Source of the DNA: Pseudomonas sp. ICMP 561
GTDB lineage: Bacteria > Pseudomonadota > Gammaproteobacteria > Pseudomonadales > Pseudomonadaceae
DNA: 64,000 bases
Assembly (NCBI RefSeq): GCF_002699985.1
Contig: NZ_LKBT01000034.1
Location: forward strand, 248,001 to 312,000
Direction: 5' to 3'
Under the pieces are notes generated by a model, which had not been told where the DNA came from, made no database searches, and worked only from the letters and a program-made list of their open reading frames with translations. This document shows positions 26,370-34,528 of this stretch, piece after piece. Both the position numbers and the translations under genes were made by a program. Within the stretch, counting starts at the first letter, position 1. Each line of letters begins with the position of its first letter.

Positions 26370-26821
26370 TTAGCGAACCTTGTGGGGGCGCGGTAAAAAT
26401 TCAGCGCAGCGGCAGGACGCACACCGGCTGATTGGCATCGGCTGGATAGGCCGGGCGCGCATTTTAGCCTGTCCGCCGGAATCGATTTAGCATTTATTTC
26501 ATAACAGACCTGTGTAAATGGAATAAGGCGATGGGTGGTTTTCTCAAACCCGTAGGACCGGCTTCAGCCGGGAGGGAGAAGTACATCCAATACATATCTT
26601 ATGGTTGCAAGGCTGCCCTCCCGGCTAAAGCCGGTCCTACGGAGGTTGCTGCTCTACTACCACCCGCCCGATCTTCAAAAAAAACACGGAACGCCTGTTT
26701 ATCTCCTCAGTCACTTTCTTAGTGCCGTGATTTCCCCAGACTCGATTTCGGGGATTTCTGTTTATAAGCCCGATGCCAGTTCTGGCTACAGGGCAGCCTG
26801 TAATTGAGGAGTTTTTTTCCA
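26370..26821. other. Divergent intergenic region metN / katE with a REPIN
   Basis: No gene seen. It contains the promoter region of metN (26370-26530), a REPIN (26550-26642) and the katE leader with an A-rich stretch near 26677 and a GAGGAG ribosome site near 26805. Confidence 0.7.
26550..26642. repeat. REPIN (CCGGCTTTAGCCGGGAG family)
   Basis: Left arm 26550-26576 and right arm 26616-26642 are inverted copies with a single mismatch. It bounds katE on its 5' side. Confidence 0.9.
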
Positions 26822-28972
26822 ATGGCTACGAAGAAACCAACGAACACGCCAGACCCATCAAAAAGCGAACTCGCAGGAACCGATACCCCGGACCGCAGCA
26901 ACACCAACGCCAAGCTGGAAAGTCTGGAGCAGTTCCGCTCTGACGCGACCCAGCAGGCGCTGCGCACCAACCATGGTGTGAAGGTCTCCGACAACCAGAA
27001 CACACTGAAGGTCGGCGATCGTGGTCCGTCGCTGCTGGAAGATTTCATCATGCGTGAAAAAATCACGCACTTTGACCATGAGCGTATTCCAGAGCGCATT
27101 GTCCATGCCCGCGGCACTGGCGCACATGGTTACTTTCAGGCTTACGAAGATCACGCGGCGCTGAGTAAAGCGGGCTTCCTGCGTGACCCGGCCAAGCAAA
27201 CCCCTGTGTTTGTGCGCTTTTCCACCGTGCAAGGCCCGCGTGGTTCCGGCGATACCGTGCGTGACGTGCGTGGCTTCTCGGTGAAGTTCTATACCGATGA
27301 AGGCAACTACGACCTGGTTGGCAACAACATGCCGGTGTTCTTCATTCAGGACGCCATCAAGTTCCCGGACTTCGTTCACGCGGTCAAACCTGAGCCGCAT
27401 AACGAAATTCCTACTGGTGGTTCCGCTCACGACACCTTCTGGGATTTCGTCTCGCTGGTGCCTGAGTCCGCGCACATGGTGCTGTGGACTATGTCCGACC
27501 GGGCGATCCCGAAAAGCCTGCGCACCATGCAGGGTTTTGGCGTGCACACGTTCCGCATGATCAATACCGAAGGCAAATCGTCCTTCGTAAAATTCCACTG
27601 GAAGCCTAAATTCGGCGTTTGCTCGCTGGTGTGGGACGAAGCGCAGAAGCTGGCCGGTAAAGACACCGACTTCCATCGCCGCGATCTGTGGGAATCCATC
27701 GAAACCGGTGATTACCCTGAGTGGGAACTGGGCGTGCAAATCGTTGCAGAAGAGGACGAGCACAAGTTCGACTTCGATATTCTGGACCCGACCAAAATCA
27801 TCCCGGAAGAACTGGTACCCGTGACGCCACTGGGCAAAATGGTGCTCAACCGCAACCCGGACAACTACTTCGCCGAAACCGAGCAGGTCGCGTTCTGCCC
27901 TGGTCACGTCGTGCCGGGTATCGACTTCTCCAATGACCCGCTGCTGCAAGGTCGTCTGTTTTCCTACACAGACACCCAGATCAGCCGTCTCGGCGGACCG
28001 AACTTCCACGAAATCCCGATCAACCGCCCTATTGCGCCGAACCATAACGGCCAGCGCGACGCTCAGCACCGCACCACCATCGACAAGGGCCGCGCTTCTT
28101 ACGAGCCGAACTCGATTGATGGCGGCTGGCCGAAAGAAACTCCGGCTGGCCCGGTAGATGGCGGCTTTGAGACCTATCCAGAGCGTATCGAGGCACACAA
28201 GGTTCGTCAGCGTAGCGAATCGTTCTCCGATCACTTCTCGCAAGCCACGCTGTTCTTCAACAGCATGAGCCATGCCGAGAAAGAGCACATCATCGCGGCG
28301 TACAGCTTCGAGTTGGGCAAGGTTGAGCGCGAACACATTCGTGCCCGTCAGGTGAACGAGATTCTTGCCAACATTGATCTGGAATTGGCAGGTCGTGTCG
28401 CTGCGAACCTCGGTCTGCCTGCGCCAACGGCTCCAACCGTGCCGTCGAAGAAGCAATCGCTTGCAGAGTCCCCTCTGCTTAGCCAGATGAACCTGCTGTC
28501 CGGCGATATCGTGTCGCGCAAAGTGGCGATTCTGGTTGCCAACGGTGTGGACGACAAAGCTGTCGCGGCCATGAAAGCGGCGCTGGAAGCTGAAGGTGCT
28601 CACGCCAAGGTGCTTGGTCCGACTTCTGCGCCGGTGAAAACCGCCAGCGGTGCGAGCCTGCCGGTTGATGCTTCCATGGAAGGCTTGCCTTCGGTAGCGT
28701 TCGACGCAGTGTTCATTCCAGGTGGCGCTGCTTCGGTGACCGCGCTGAGTGGCGACGGTGTCGCACTGCACTATGTGCTTGAGGCGTACAAACACCTCAA
28801 GGCGATTTCTGTGAGTGGTGAGGCTAAACAGATCATCGATCTGCTGCATCTGGACAAGGATGCGGGGCTGCTGGAAGTGTCTGACAGCAAGTCGTTCAAG
28901 CCTTTCTTCACTGCGATAGCCCAGCACCGTGTCTGGGATCGTGAGCCGAAGGCTAAAGCGATTCCTGCTTGA
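26822..28972 (+). CDS. katE: Large-subunit catalase HPII with DJ-1/GATase-like C-terminal domain
   Basis: The 716-residue length is that of clade II catalases. The heme active-site histidine lies in ERIVHARGTGAHGYF, the asparagine region in DLVGNNMPVFF, and the proximal tyrosine motif (RLFSYTDTQISRLGG) near 375. The last 170 residues form the flavodoxin/DJ-1-like domain (VAILVANGVDDKAVAAMKAA). The enzyme destroys hydrogen peroxide. The ATG at 26822 has GAGGAG upstream. It lies between metNIQ and the znu block, flanked by REPINs on both sides, suggesting insertion relative to the P. aeruginosa order. A strong terminator follows. Confidence 0.96.
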   Translation: MATKKPTNTPDPSKSELAGTDTPDRSNTNAKLESLEQFRSDATQQALRTNHGVKVSDNQNTLKVGDRGPSLLEDFIMREKITHFDHERIPERIVHARGTGAHGYFQAYEDHAALSKAGFLRDPAKQTPVFVRFSTVQGPRGSGDTVRDVRGFSVKFYTDEGNYDLVGNNMPVFFIQDAIKFPDFVHAVKPEPHNEIPTGGSAHDTFWDFVSLVPESAHMVLWTMSDRAIPKSLRTMQGFGVHTFRMINTEGKSSFVKFHWKPKFGVCSLVWDEAQKLAGKDTDFHRRDLWESIETGDYPEWELGVQIVAEEDEHKFDFDILDPTKIIPEELVPVTPLGKMVLNRNPDNYFAETEQVAFCPGHVVPGIDFSNDPLLQGRLFSYTDTQISRLGGPNFHEIPINRPIAPNHNGQRDAQHRTTIDKGRASYEPNSIDGGWPKETPAGPVDGGFETYPERIEAHKVRQRSESFSDHFSQATLFFNSMSHAEKEHIIAAYSFELGKVEREHIRARQVNEILANIDLELAGRVAANLGLPAPTAPTVPSKKQSLAESPLLSQMNLLSGDIVSRKVAILVANGVDDKAVAAMKAALEAEGAHAKVLGPTSAPVKTASGASLPVDASMEGLPSVAFDAVFIPGGAASVTALSGDGVALHYVLEAYKHLKAISVSGEAKQIIDLLHLDKDAGLLEVSDSKSFKPFFTAIAQHRVWDREPKAKAIPA

Positions 28973-28976
28973 TACG

Positions 28977-29003
28977 AAAAGGCGCCATGGAAGGCGCCTT
29001 TTT
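28977..29003 (+). terminator. Rho-independent terminator of katE
   Basis: AAAAGGCGCC and GGCGCCTTTTT form a short strong stem with a T-tract, starting 5 bases after the katE stop codon. Confidence 0.92.
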
Positions 29004-29025
29004 ACTATCGTGTGGAAACGAATTT

Positions 29026-29110
29026 CCGTAGGACCGGCTTTAGCCGGGAGGGCTTTGGTTCAGGCGCTACATCTGCTGCGCTTGAAGTGCAGTCCTCCCG
29101 GCTGAAACGG
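29026..29110. repeat. REP pair with degraded right arm
   Basis: The left arm 29026-29052 is standard (CCGTAGGACCGGCTTTAGCC). The right arm (29093-29110) stops at CCTCCCGGCTGAAACGG. A right half of the other family follows at about 29160-29185 (GAACAAGTTCACTCCTACC), so the locus looks like a REP mosaic. Confidence 0.75.
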
Positions 29111-29201
29111 AGCGCCGCCCGGCCGATCCTGCCGCTATGCGGTGTGTCAGATAGAACCTCTCGTGAACAAGTTCACTCCTACCGGGATTGCATCCGGAGG
29201 C

Positions 29202-29918
29202 TTATTGCTGAGCAGGCTTCAGAACGACCGTCGCCGTCTCATTGCGCTCAATCTTGCGGCGCAGTTCCAGTTCAAAATCCGGATTGATCTTGTTCACCCG
29301 TTTGGTCAGCAATGTGGCCAGCCATGGGTAATCGTCTGTGCGCGGCACTTGTAGCAGGACGATGCAGTTAAAGGCAACGGTATCGGCAGCAATCGCATCC
29401 AGCTGGCGACGTAATTGCGCCATATCGCCGATCTTGAGCTTGATAGTCGTGCTTTCTGCCGACGGATCAATCAGTTTGGCAACGCGCTTGGCTTCAGCCG
29501 CTTTCAACTCTGCTTCGGCCTGATCCAGCTCGGCTTTACGAGCGTGGGCGATAGCGCCGTTGACACCACTGGTCAGCGCAGGTGCTTTAGGCATCAAGGC
29601 CCGTGCGCGGCTCAAGGCCGTGGCGGCAGCGTTGACGTCACCCTTCTGCAGGCCAATCTGACTGCGGCTCAGATATGCTTCTGCCAGACGGCGCTGGAAT
29701 GGCTCCAGACGAATGTCCGTTGGCGCTGCAGCTTGCAGTTTGGCCAACTGATCTTCGGCAGTGGCCAGTTCATTGCTGGTAATACTTTGCTCGAGCTGTG
29801 CGAAGCCGTCTGCCTCAGTTGCAGGCACGGGCGCTTCGACTGTTGGCGCGCTTTGACAGGCTGCCAACAGGACGGAAAATGCGGCAAGCAACAGATAACG
29901 GGATGCGAACGGCTTCAT
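29202..29918 (-). CDS. Putative lipoprotein, helical-repeat
   Basis: The 238-residue protein has a lipoprotein signal (LLAAC near residue 20), then a proline-rich linker. Helical regions around 42-150 resemble tetratricopeptide-like repeats (LEQSITSNELATAEDQLAKL), and an alpha/beta C-terminal part follows. No enzyme motif is visible. It occupies the position of the conserved gene between znuB and metN in Pseudomonas. It follows znuB by 37 bases and may be part of the zinc operon. Function unknown. Confidence 0.75.
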   Translation of the reverse strand: MKPFASRYLLLAAFSVLLAACQSAPTVEAPVPATEADGFAQLEQSITSNELATAEDQLAKLQAAAPTDIRLEPFQRRLAEAYLSRSQIGLQKGDVNAAATALSRARALMPKAPALTSGVNGAIAHARKAELDQAEAELKAAEAKRVAKLIDPSAESTTIKLKIGDMAQLRRQLDAIAADTVAFNCIVLLQVPRTDDYPWLATLLTKRVNKINPDFELELRRKIERNETATVVLKPAQQ

Positions 29919-29955
29919 TCCTGCGATTCTCTAATTGCGCAAAAAACGAGCAAGT

Positions 29956-30744
29956 CTACACCGCTCGTTTGGGTAGGACAAAACTCAGCAGGAACAATGC
30001 CGCTGCTGAAACCACAATTGAAGGCCCTGCCGGGGTGTCCTTGAACCAGGACATCGACAGCCCCAGACACACGGCCACTATGCCCAGCACGCTTGCACCG
30101 AACGCCATCTGTTCCGGTGAACGGGCGTGACGCTGTGCCGCAGCGGCCGGAATGATCAGCAGCGATGTAATCAGCAGAACGCCGACGATTTTCATCGCCA
30201 CAGCGATCACCACCGCGATCAACAACATCAGCGCCATGCGCAAACCGGCAACGGGCAGGCCTTCGACCTTCGCCAGCTCTTCGTGCACGGTAACTGCCAG
30301 CAATGGGCGCCAAAGTGCTATCAGTAATACCAGCACTGCCAGTGATCCGCCAAGGATCCAGATCAGATCATTGGGGCTGATCGCCAGCAAATCGCCAAAC
30401 AGATACGCCATCAGGTCGATCCGCACGTCGTGCATGAAGCTGAGCACCACCAGCCCGAGAGACAACGTGCTGGGCGCAAGAATCCCCAGCAGGGTGTCCG
30501 AGGCCAGCGGCTGACGTTGCTGCAAGGTCACCAGCAGGATCGCCAGCAGCAGGCAGCCGACGGTCACTGCCAGCGTCGGGCTGACATCCAGCAAGAAACC
30601 CAGCGCGACGCCCAATAATGCAGCGTGAGAAAGCGTATCGCCAAAATAGGCCATGCGTCGCCAGACCACGAACGAACCCAGCGGTCCTGCGACAAGTGCC
30701 AGAGCCAGGCCAGCAAGCAAGGCGTAGAGAAGAAAATCAGCCAT
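29956..30744 (-). CDS. znuB: Zinc ABC transporter permease
   Basis: The 262-residue membrane protein has about 7-8 helices and the ABC-3 family pattern (GPLGSFVVWRRMAYFGDTLS near residue 18, HAALLGVALGF after it). It imports Zn2+ with ZnuC and ZnuA. The start at 30744 overlaps the znuC stop by 8 bases, showing coupling. A longer frame to 30828 would run into znuC. Confidence 0.95.
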   Translation of the reverse strand: MADFLLYALLAGLALALVAGPLGSFVVWRRMAYFGDTLSHAALLGVALGFLLDVSPTLAVTVGCLLLAILLVTLQQRQPLASDTLLGILAPSTLSLGLVVLSFMHDVRIDLMAYLFGDLLAISPNDLIWILGGSLAVLVLLIALWRPLLAVTVHEELAKVEGLPVAGLRMALMLLIAVVIAVAMKIVGVLLITSLLIIPAAAAQRHARSPEQMAFGASVLGIVAVCLGLSMSWFKDTPAGPSIVVSAAALFLLSFVLPKRAV

Positions 30745-31534
30745 GCTTGCAGCTGTCTCCGTGAACATGTGTATGGATGTGGCCGACCGAATCGGCGGCG
30801 CCCTCGACGACTTCCCCATGTAAATCATGGGCGTGGTCGTGATGGTGGTGATAAATCGCCAGGCTTTGCGCGTTCTTGCCGAACAGCTCGACGAACGCCG
30901 GGTCGTGGCTGACCTGCTCCGGATGCCCGGAACAGCAGACGTGGCGGTTCAGGCAGACCACTTGATCCGTGGTGCTCATCACTAAATGCAGATCGTGGGA
31001 AACCATCAGCACCCCGCAACCATGGCGGTCACGCAGGCGAGTGATCAGGCTATACAGCTCGGCCTGCCCGGCAACGTCTACGCCTTGCACGGGCTCATCC
31101 AGTACCAGCAATTCCGGTTCGCGCAACAGGGCGCGAGCCAGCAGGACGCGCTGCATCTCACCGCCGGAAATACCTTGCAGAGGGCTGTCGATGACCTTCT
31201 CCGCGCCGACTTCAACCAGCGCAGCCAGTGCGGCTGCGCGGTCCACGCCAGGGACCAGACGCAGAAAGCGCAGCACTGACAACGGTAGCGTCGGGTCAAC
31301 GTGCAGCTTCTGCGGCATATAGCCGACGCGCAGCTTGGGTTTGCGCCAGACACTGCCGGTGTCCGGCTTGAGCAAACCCAGCACGGCACGCACCAGCGTC
31401 GTCTTGCCCGCGCCATTAGGGCCTATCAGGGTGACGATTTCCCCAGGCTTGACGCTCAGATGGATGTTTTCCAGCACGTTCTGCCCGGAAAGGGAGACGC
31501 CAACGTGCTCAAGCTTGATCAACGCGTTGCTCAT
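30737..31534 (-). CDS. znuC: Zinc ABC transporter ATPase with histidine-rich tail
   Basis: The 265-residue protein has Walker A GPNGAGKTT near 38, the signature GISGGEMQRVLLARAL near 125 and Walker B LLVLDEPVQGVD near 148. The C-terminal 40 residues are histidine-rich (YHHHHDHAHDLHG, then HIHTHVHGDSCKH), a likely zinc-binding or buffering region. It sits between zur and znuB with overlapping codons at both ends. Confidence 0.96.
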   Translation of the reverse strand: MSNALIKLEHVGVSLSGQNVLENIHLSVKPGEIVTLIGPNGAGKTTLVRAVLGLLKPDTGSVWRKPKLRVGYMPQKLHVDPTLPLSVLRFLRLVPGVDRAAALAALVEVGAEKVIDSPLQGISGGEMQRVLLARALLREPELLVLDEPVQGVDVAGQAELYSLITRLRDRHGCGVLMVSHDLHLVMSTTDQVVCLNRHVCCSGHPEQVSHDPAFVELFGKNAQSLAIYHHHHDHAHDLHGEVVEGAADSVGHIHTHVHGDSCKHG

Positions 31535-32016
31535 CAGGCGGCCTTGCAGCCGGAACACACCCCGACGATTTCCACGGTCTGGCCTTCGACCGCGAAGCCG
31601 ACGCCAGCGGCCGCAGTGATCACGGAATCGCTGATGGCCGGGCTTTGCAGCTCAATGGCAGCGTTGCATTCACGGCAAATCAGAAACTGGCCTTGATGCA
31701 CGTGAGTCGGGTGGTTGCAGCCGGTGAAGGCGTTCAGCGAAGCGATGCGATGCACCAGGCCGTTTTCCAGCAGGAAATCCAGCGCCCGGTAAACGGTAGG
31801 CGGCGCAGCACGGCGGCCGTCTTCTTCGCTGAGCACGGCAAGAATGTCGTACGCGCCCAATGGCTTATGGCTCTGCCAGACGAGTTCCAGCACGCGACGG
31901 CGCAGGGCAGTCAGGCGCAGGCCTTTCTGGGCGCACAGCGTATCGGCTTCGGAAAGCGCGGTATGCACGCAATGGGAGTGGTCGTGAGGGCGACTGGCCA
32001 ACGGTGTAATAGGCAT
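31534..32016 (-). CDS. zur: Fur-family zinc uptake regulator Zur
   Basis: The 160-residue protein is a Fur family member: winged helix with PPTVYRALDFLLENGLVHR near 82, and paired cysteines CREC near 114 and CSGC near 153 for structural zinc. It represses zinc uptake when zinc is plentiful. It is the first gene of zur-znuC-znuB, divergent from znuA across 58 bases that contain a Zur-like box. The znuC start overlaps its stop by one base. Confidence 0.95.
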   Translation of the reverse strand: MPITPLASRPHDHSHCVHTALSEADTLCAQKGLRLTALRRRVLELVWQSHKPLGAYDILAVLSEEDGRRAAPPTVYRALDFLLENGLVHRIASLNAFTGCNHPTHVHQGQFLICRECNAAIELQSPAISDSVITAAAGVGFAVEGQTVEIVGVCSGCKAA

Positions 32017-32042
32017 GAGCTGAGACGATATTTGCTAGAGAC

Positions 32043-32055
32043 GTTATTATGTTAC
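32043..32055. promoter_or_regulatory. Candidate Zur box between zur and znuA
   Basis: GTTATTATGTTAC matches 9-10 of 13 bases of the GTTATANTATAAC zinc box and is an imperfect palindrome. It lies in the 58-base divergent promoter region, so it could control both directions. Confidence 0.55.
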
Positions 32056-32074
32056 CCGTTCTAGCCTTCTATGA

Positions 32075-33016
32075 GTGGCCCACGTGTACCGTCTTTTTGC
32101 TCTATTTGTCGCTTTAACCGCAAGTTTGCTGACAATTTCCCCGGTTCAGGCCGATGTCCGCGTTCTCACCAGCATCAAGCCATTGCAGCTGATCGCAGCG
32201 GCAGTGCAGGACGGTGTCGGTACGCCGGAGGTGCTTTTGCCGCCTGGGGCGTCGCCACATCACTATGCGCTGCGGCCATCCGACGTACGGCGCGTGCAGC
32301 AATCGGATCTGCTCTACTGGATCGGTCCGGACATGGAGGGCTTCCTGCCTCGTGTTCTGAAAAACCGGACTTTGCCGGTCGTTGCGGTGCAATCCCTGCC
32401 GGGCTTGAAGTTGCGTCACTTCGGCGCTGACAGTGCGTCGCATGAGGAAGGCGATGAGCATGGCCACGACGAGCATGATCATGACCACCGTCCCGGAAGC
32501 CTGGACGCCCATTTGTGGCTGTCTTCGGTCAATGCCCGGGTGATCGCGGCAAAAATGGCCACTGACTTGAGCGCTGTCGATCCAGCCAATGCTGCGCGGT
32601 ATGCCAGTAACGCGAAGGCTTTCAGTGCGCGTCTGGACGCGCTTGATGCACGAATCAAAGGCCGTGTAGCTGGAATCGCCGGCAAACCGTACTTCGTTTT
32701 CCATGAGGCTTTCGATTACTTCGAAGACGCTTATGGCCTCAAGCATGCGGGCGTATTCAGCGTTGCCGCCGAGGTTCAGCCGGGGGCTCAGCATGTCGCT
32801 GCCATGCGTGCGCGTTTGACCGAAGTAGGCAAGACCTGTGTGTTCAGCGAACCGCCGTTGCGCCCACGCCTTGCCGAGACCCTGACGGCCGGATTGCCCG
32901 CAAAACTGGCTGAGCTGGATGCATTGGGCGGTGATACCCCTGCAAACGCGACCGGGTATGAGCTGCTGCTGAACAAGTTGGGGGATGATCTGGTGGGGTG
33001 CCTGGAGAGTCTATGA
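32075..33016 (+). CDS. znuA: Zinc ABC transporter periplasmic binding protein
   Basis: The 313-residue protein has a signal peptide (hydrophobic 6-20, ending VQA) and the ZnuA zinc ligands: H of SPHHYALRPSD near 62, HLWLSS near 150 and FHEAFDYFE near 215. The charged loop HEEGDEHGHDEHDHDH near 127-142 is the typical histidine-rich zinc-capture loop. A GTG start at 32075 is used; another GTG at 32084 is possible. It is divergent from zur. Confidence 0.93.
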   Translation: MAHVYRLFALFVALTASLLTISPVQADVRVLTSIKPLQLIAAAVQDGVGTPEVLLPPGASPHHYALRPSDVRRVQQSDLLYWIGPDMEGFLPRVLKNRTLPVVAVQSLPGLKLRHFGADSASHEEGDEHGHDEHDHDHRPGSLDAHLWLSSVNARVIAAKMATDLSAVDPANAARYASNAKAFSARLDALDARIKGRVAGIAGKPYFVFHEAFDYFEDAYGLKHAGVFSVAAEVQPGAQHVAAMRARLTEVGKTCVFSEPPLRPRLAETLTAGLPAKLAELDALGGDTPANATGYELLLNKLGDDLVGCLESL

Positions 33017-33067
33017 CTTTGTGACGGTCGTGCGCGGCTCCATCGCTTTCACATGGTTCTACGGACT

Positions 33068-33160
33068 CCCGTAGGACCGGCTTTAGCCGGGAGGGCGTCG
33101 CGACATTCACCGAATTTCTTTCGTCAGAAATGCCGCTCTCCCGGCTAAAGCCGGTCCTAC
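33068..33160. repeat. REPIN (CCGGCTTTAGCCGGGAG family)
   Basis: Left arm about 33068-33093 and right arm 33138-33160 (extending to 33164) with a spacer containing TTTCTTTCGTCAGAAATGCC. It lies between znuA and thrB, which are convergent. Confidence 0.9.
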
Positions 33161-33179
33161 AGGGATGACTAGCCGACTC

Positions 33180-34130
33180 TTACAACGCAAACGGCAGCGG
33201 CAAATGCGTTTCCTGCCGTTGTTCCAGACGCTTCTGGAATTCCATCGGATCATGGATCAGCACGTCTTGCCCCGCATTGGATTCCGCTGCAATCAAGCGT
33301 GACAGCCAGAAACGCACGCAGCCAACGCGCAGCAGGGTCGGCCACAATTCGGCTTCAGCGGCCGTGAACGGGCGCAACCCGGCGTAGGCACCCAGCAAGG
33401 CTCGTCCGCGTGGCGCGTCGATCTTGCCCTCTTCGTCCGAACACCAGTCATTCAACGCGATAGCCAGGTCATAAAGCATCGGCCCGGAGCAGGCGTTATA
33501 GAAATCGATCAGCCCGGTCAGGTGTGTACCTTCGAACAGCGCGTTGTCGCGGAACAGGTCCGCATGCAGATTGGCCTTGGGCAGCGCCATGATCTTCGGT
33601 TTCAACCGTTCGATTTCTTCCAGCGCGGCTTTGAGCAATACGCCGGGAGCTTCCTCCAGGTGAGAAATCAGGGTTGCGCCTTCGGCCAGCATCCAGTCCA
33701 GGCCACGATCAGTCTTGCGCTCAAGTACCTTGTCGCGGGTCGCCAGGTGCAGATGACCCAGCAACTCGCCGATTTGCACGCAATGCTGCGTGTTCGGCAC
33801 GCTGATGTGCTTGCCGGGCAGGCGTGGTTGCAGCAGCGCCGGTTTGCCCGCCAGCTCGCGCAGTGCCGCGCCGTCCGTAGTACGCAGGGCATATGGCACC
33901 GGCAAATCAGCGTCGTGGAGCGTGTCCAGTAATTCGATGAAGAACGGCATTTCCTGAACCGGACCGCGTTCCACGAGGGTCAGCACGAACTCGCCCTGCT
34001 CCAGGCTAATGAAGTAGTTGGTGTTTTCGCTTCCGGCGGCAATGCCTTGAAAGTCACGTAAATGGCCTAGCCCGTAAGGGGCGAGAAATGTTTCCAGCTC
34101 GGGCCGAGCCAGGGGGGTAAATACGGACAT
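33180..34130 (-). CDS. thrB: Homoserine kinase (APH-type ThrB)
   Basis: The 316-residue protein begins MSVFTPLARPELETFLAPYG. It carries the phosphotransferase motif NLHADLFRDNALFEG (HxDxxxxN) near 195 and GLIDFYNACSG near 213, so it is the aminoglycoside-phosphotransferase-fold type rather than the GHMP type of enterics. It phosphorylates homoserine on the way to threonine. It is 36 bases downstream of the DUF2782 gene on the same strand. Confidence 0.93.
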   Translation of the reverse strand: MSVFTPLARPELETFLAPYGLGHLRDFQGIAAGSENTNYFISLEQGEFVLTLVERGPVQEMPFFIELLDTLHDADLPVPYALRTTDGAALRELAGKPALLQPRLPGKHISVPNTQHCVQIGELLGHLHLATRDKVLERKTDRGLDWMLAEGATLISHLEEAPGVLLKAALEEIERLKPKIMALPKANLHADLFRDNALFEGTHLTGLIDFYNACSGPMLYDLAIALNDWCSDEEGKIDAPRGRALLGAYAGLRPFTAAEAELWPTLLRVGCVRFWLSRLIAAESNAGQDVLIHDPMEFQKRLEQRQETHLPLPFAL

Positions 34131-34166
34131 ATCAGGGCTGCCAGCAAAAAAGGTGAATGTGGGACC

Positions 34167-34454
34167 TTACCACTCGAATATTTTCCACGATGGAATCAGC
34201 ATATCCGGTTGGTCTGAACGAATGAAATTGGCGTCTGTACCATCGGCGCGCACCAGAAAGTAAGGTTTACCGCCTTTCGGGGTGATCTTGATCGCATACA
34301 GGAAGCCGTTCTGGCGATACTCCTGAATCGTTCTGTCACCTTCGGTGCGGATTGTAACGTCCGGGTCTCCTGACGGTGCCTCATCAGCAGCAACAGCAAT
34401 CAGCGGGCAGAGTGTAAACAGGCCGGCCAGCAACAGGCGATTTGTTGTGCGCAT
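34167..34454 (-). CDS. DUF2782 family secreted protein
   Basis: The 95-residue protein has a cleavable signal peptide (residues 6-22, ending AVAA). A small basic/aromatic domain follows (VTIRTEGDRTIQEYRQNG, YAIKITPKGGKPYF) characteristic of DUF2782. Function unknown. It is divergent from polA and precedes thrB by 36 bases. Confidence 0.85.
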   Translation of the reverse strand: MRTTNRLLLAGLFTLCPLIAVAADEAPSGDPDVTIRTEGDRTIQEYRQNGFLYAIKITPKGGKPYFLVRADGTDANFIRSDQPDMLIPSWKIFEW

Positions 34455-34528
34455 GATAACCTTGTCCCTTTGTCGTCAATGGTCCTCGCATTCTAGCGCC
34501 GACCCCGCCGAAAAGGTTGATTCTGCTC

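Noticed and set aside
26370..26530. Methionine riboswitch or MetJ box before metN
   Set aside because: I found no S-box-like structure and no convincing repeated AGACGTCT-type site.
26858..28927. Long open frame antisense to katE (about 690 codons)
   Set aside because: It mirrors a full catalase with all motifs; no domain is visible in the antisense translation.
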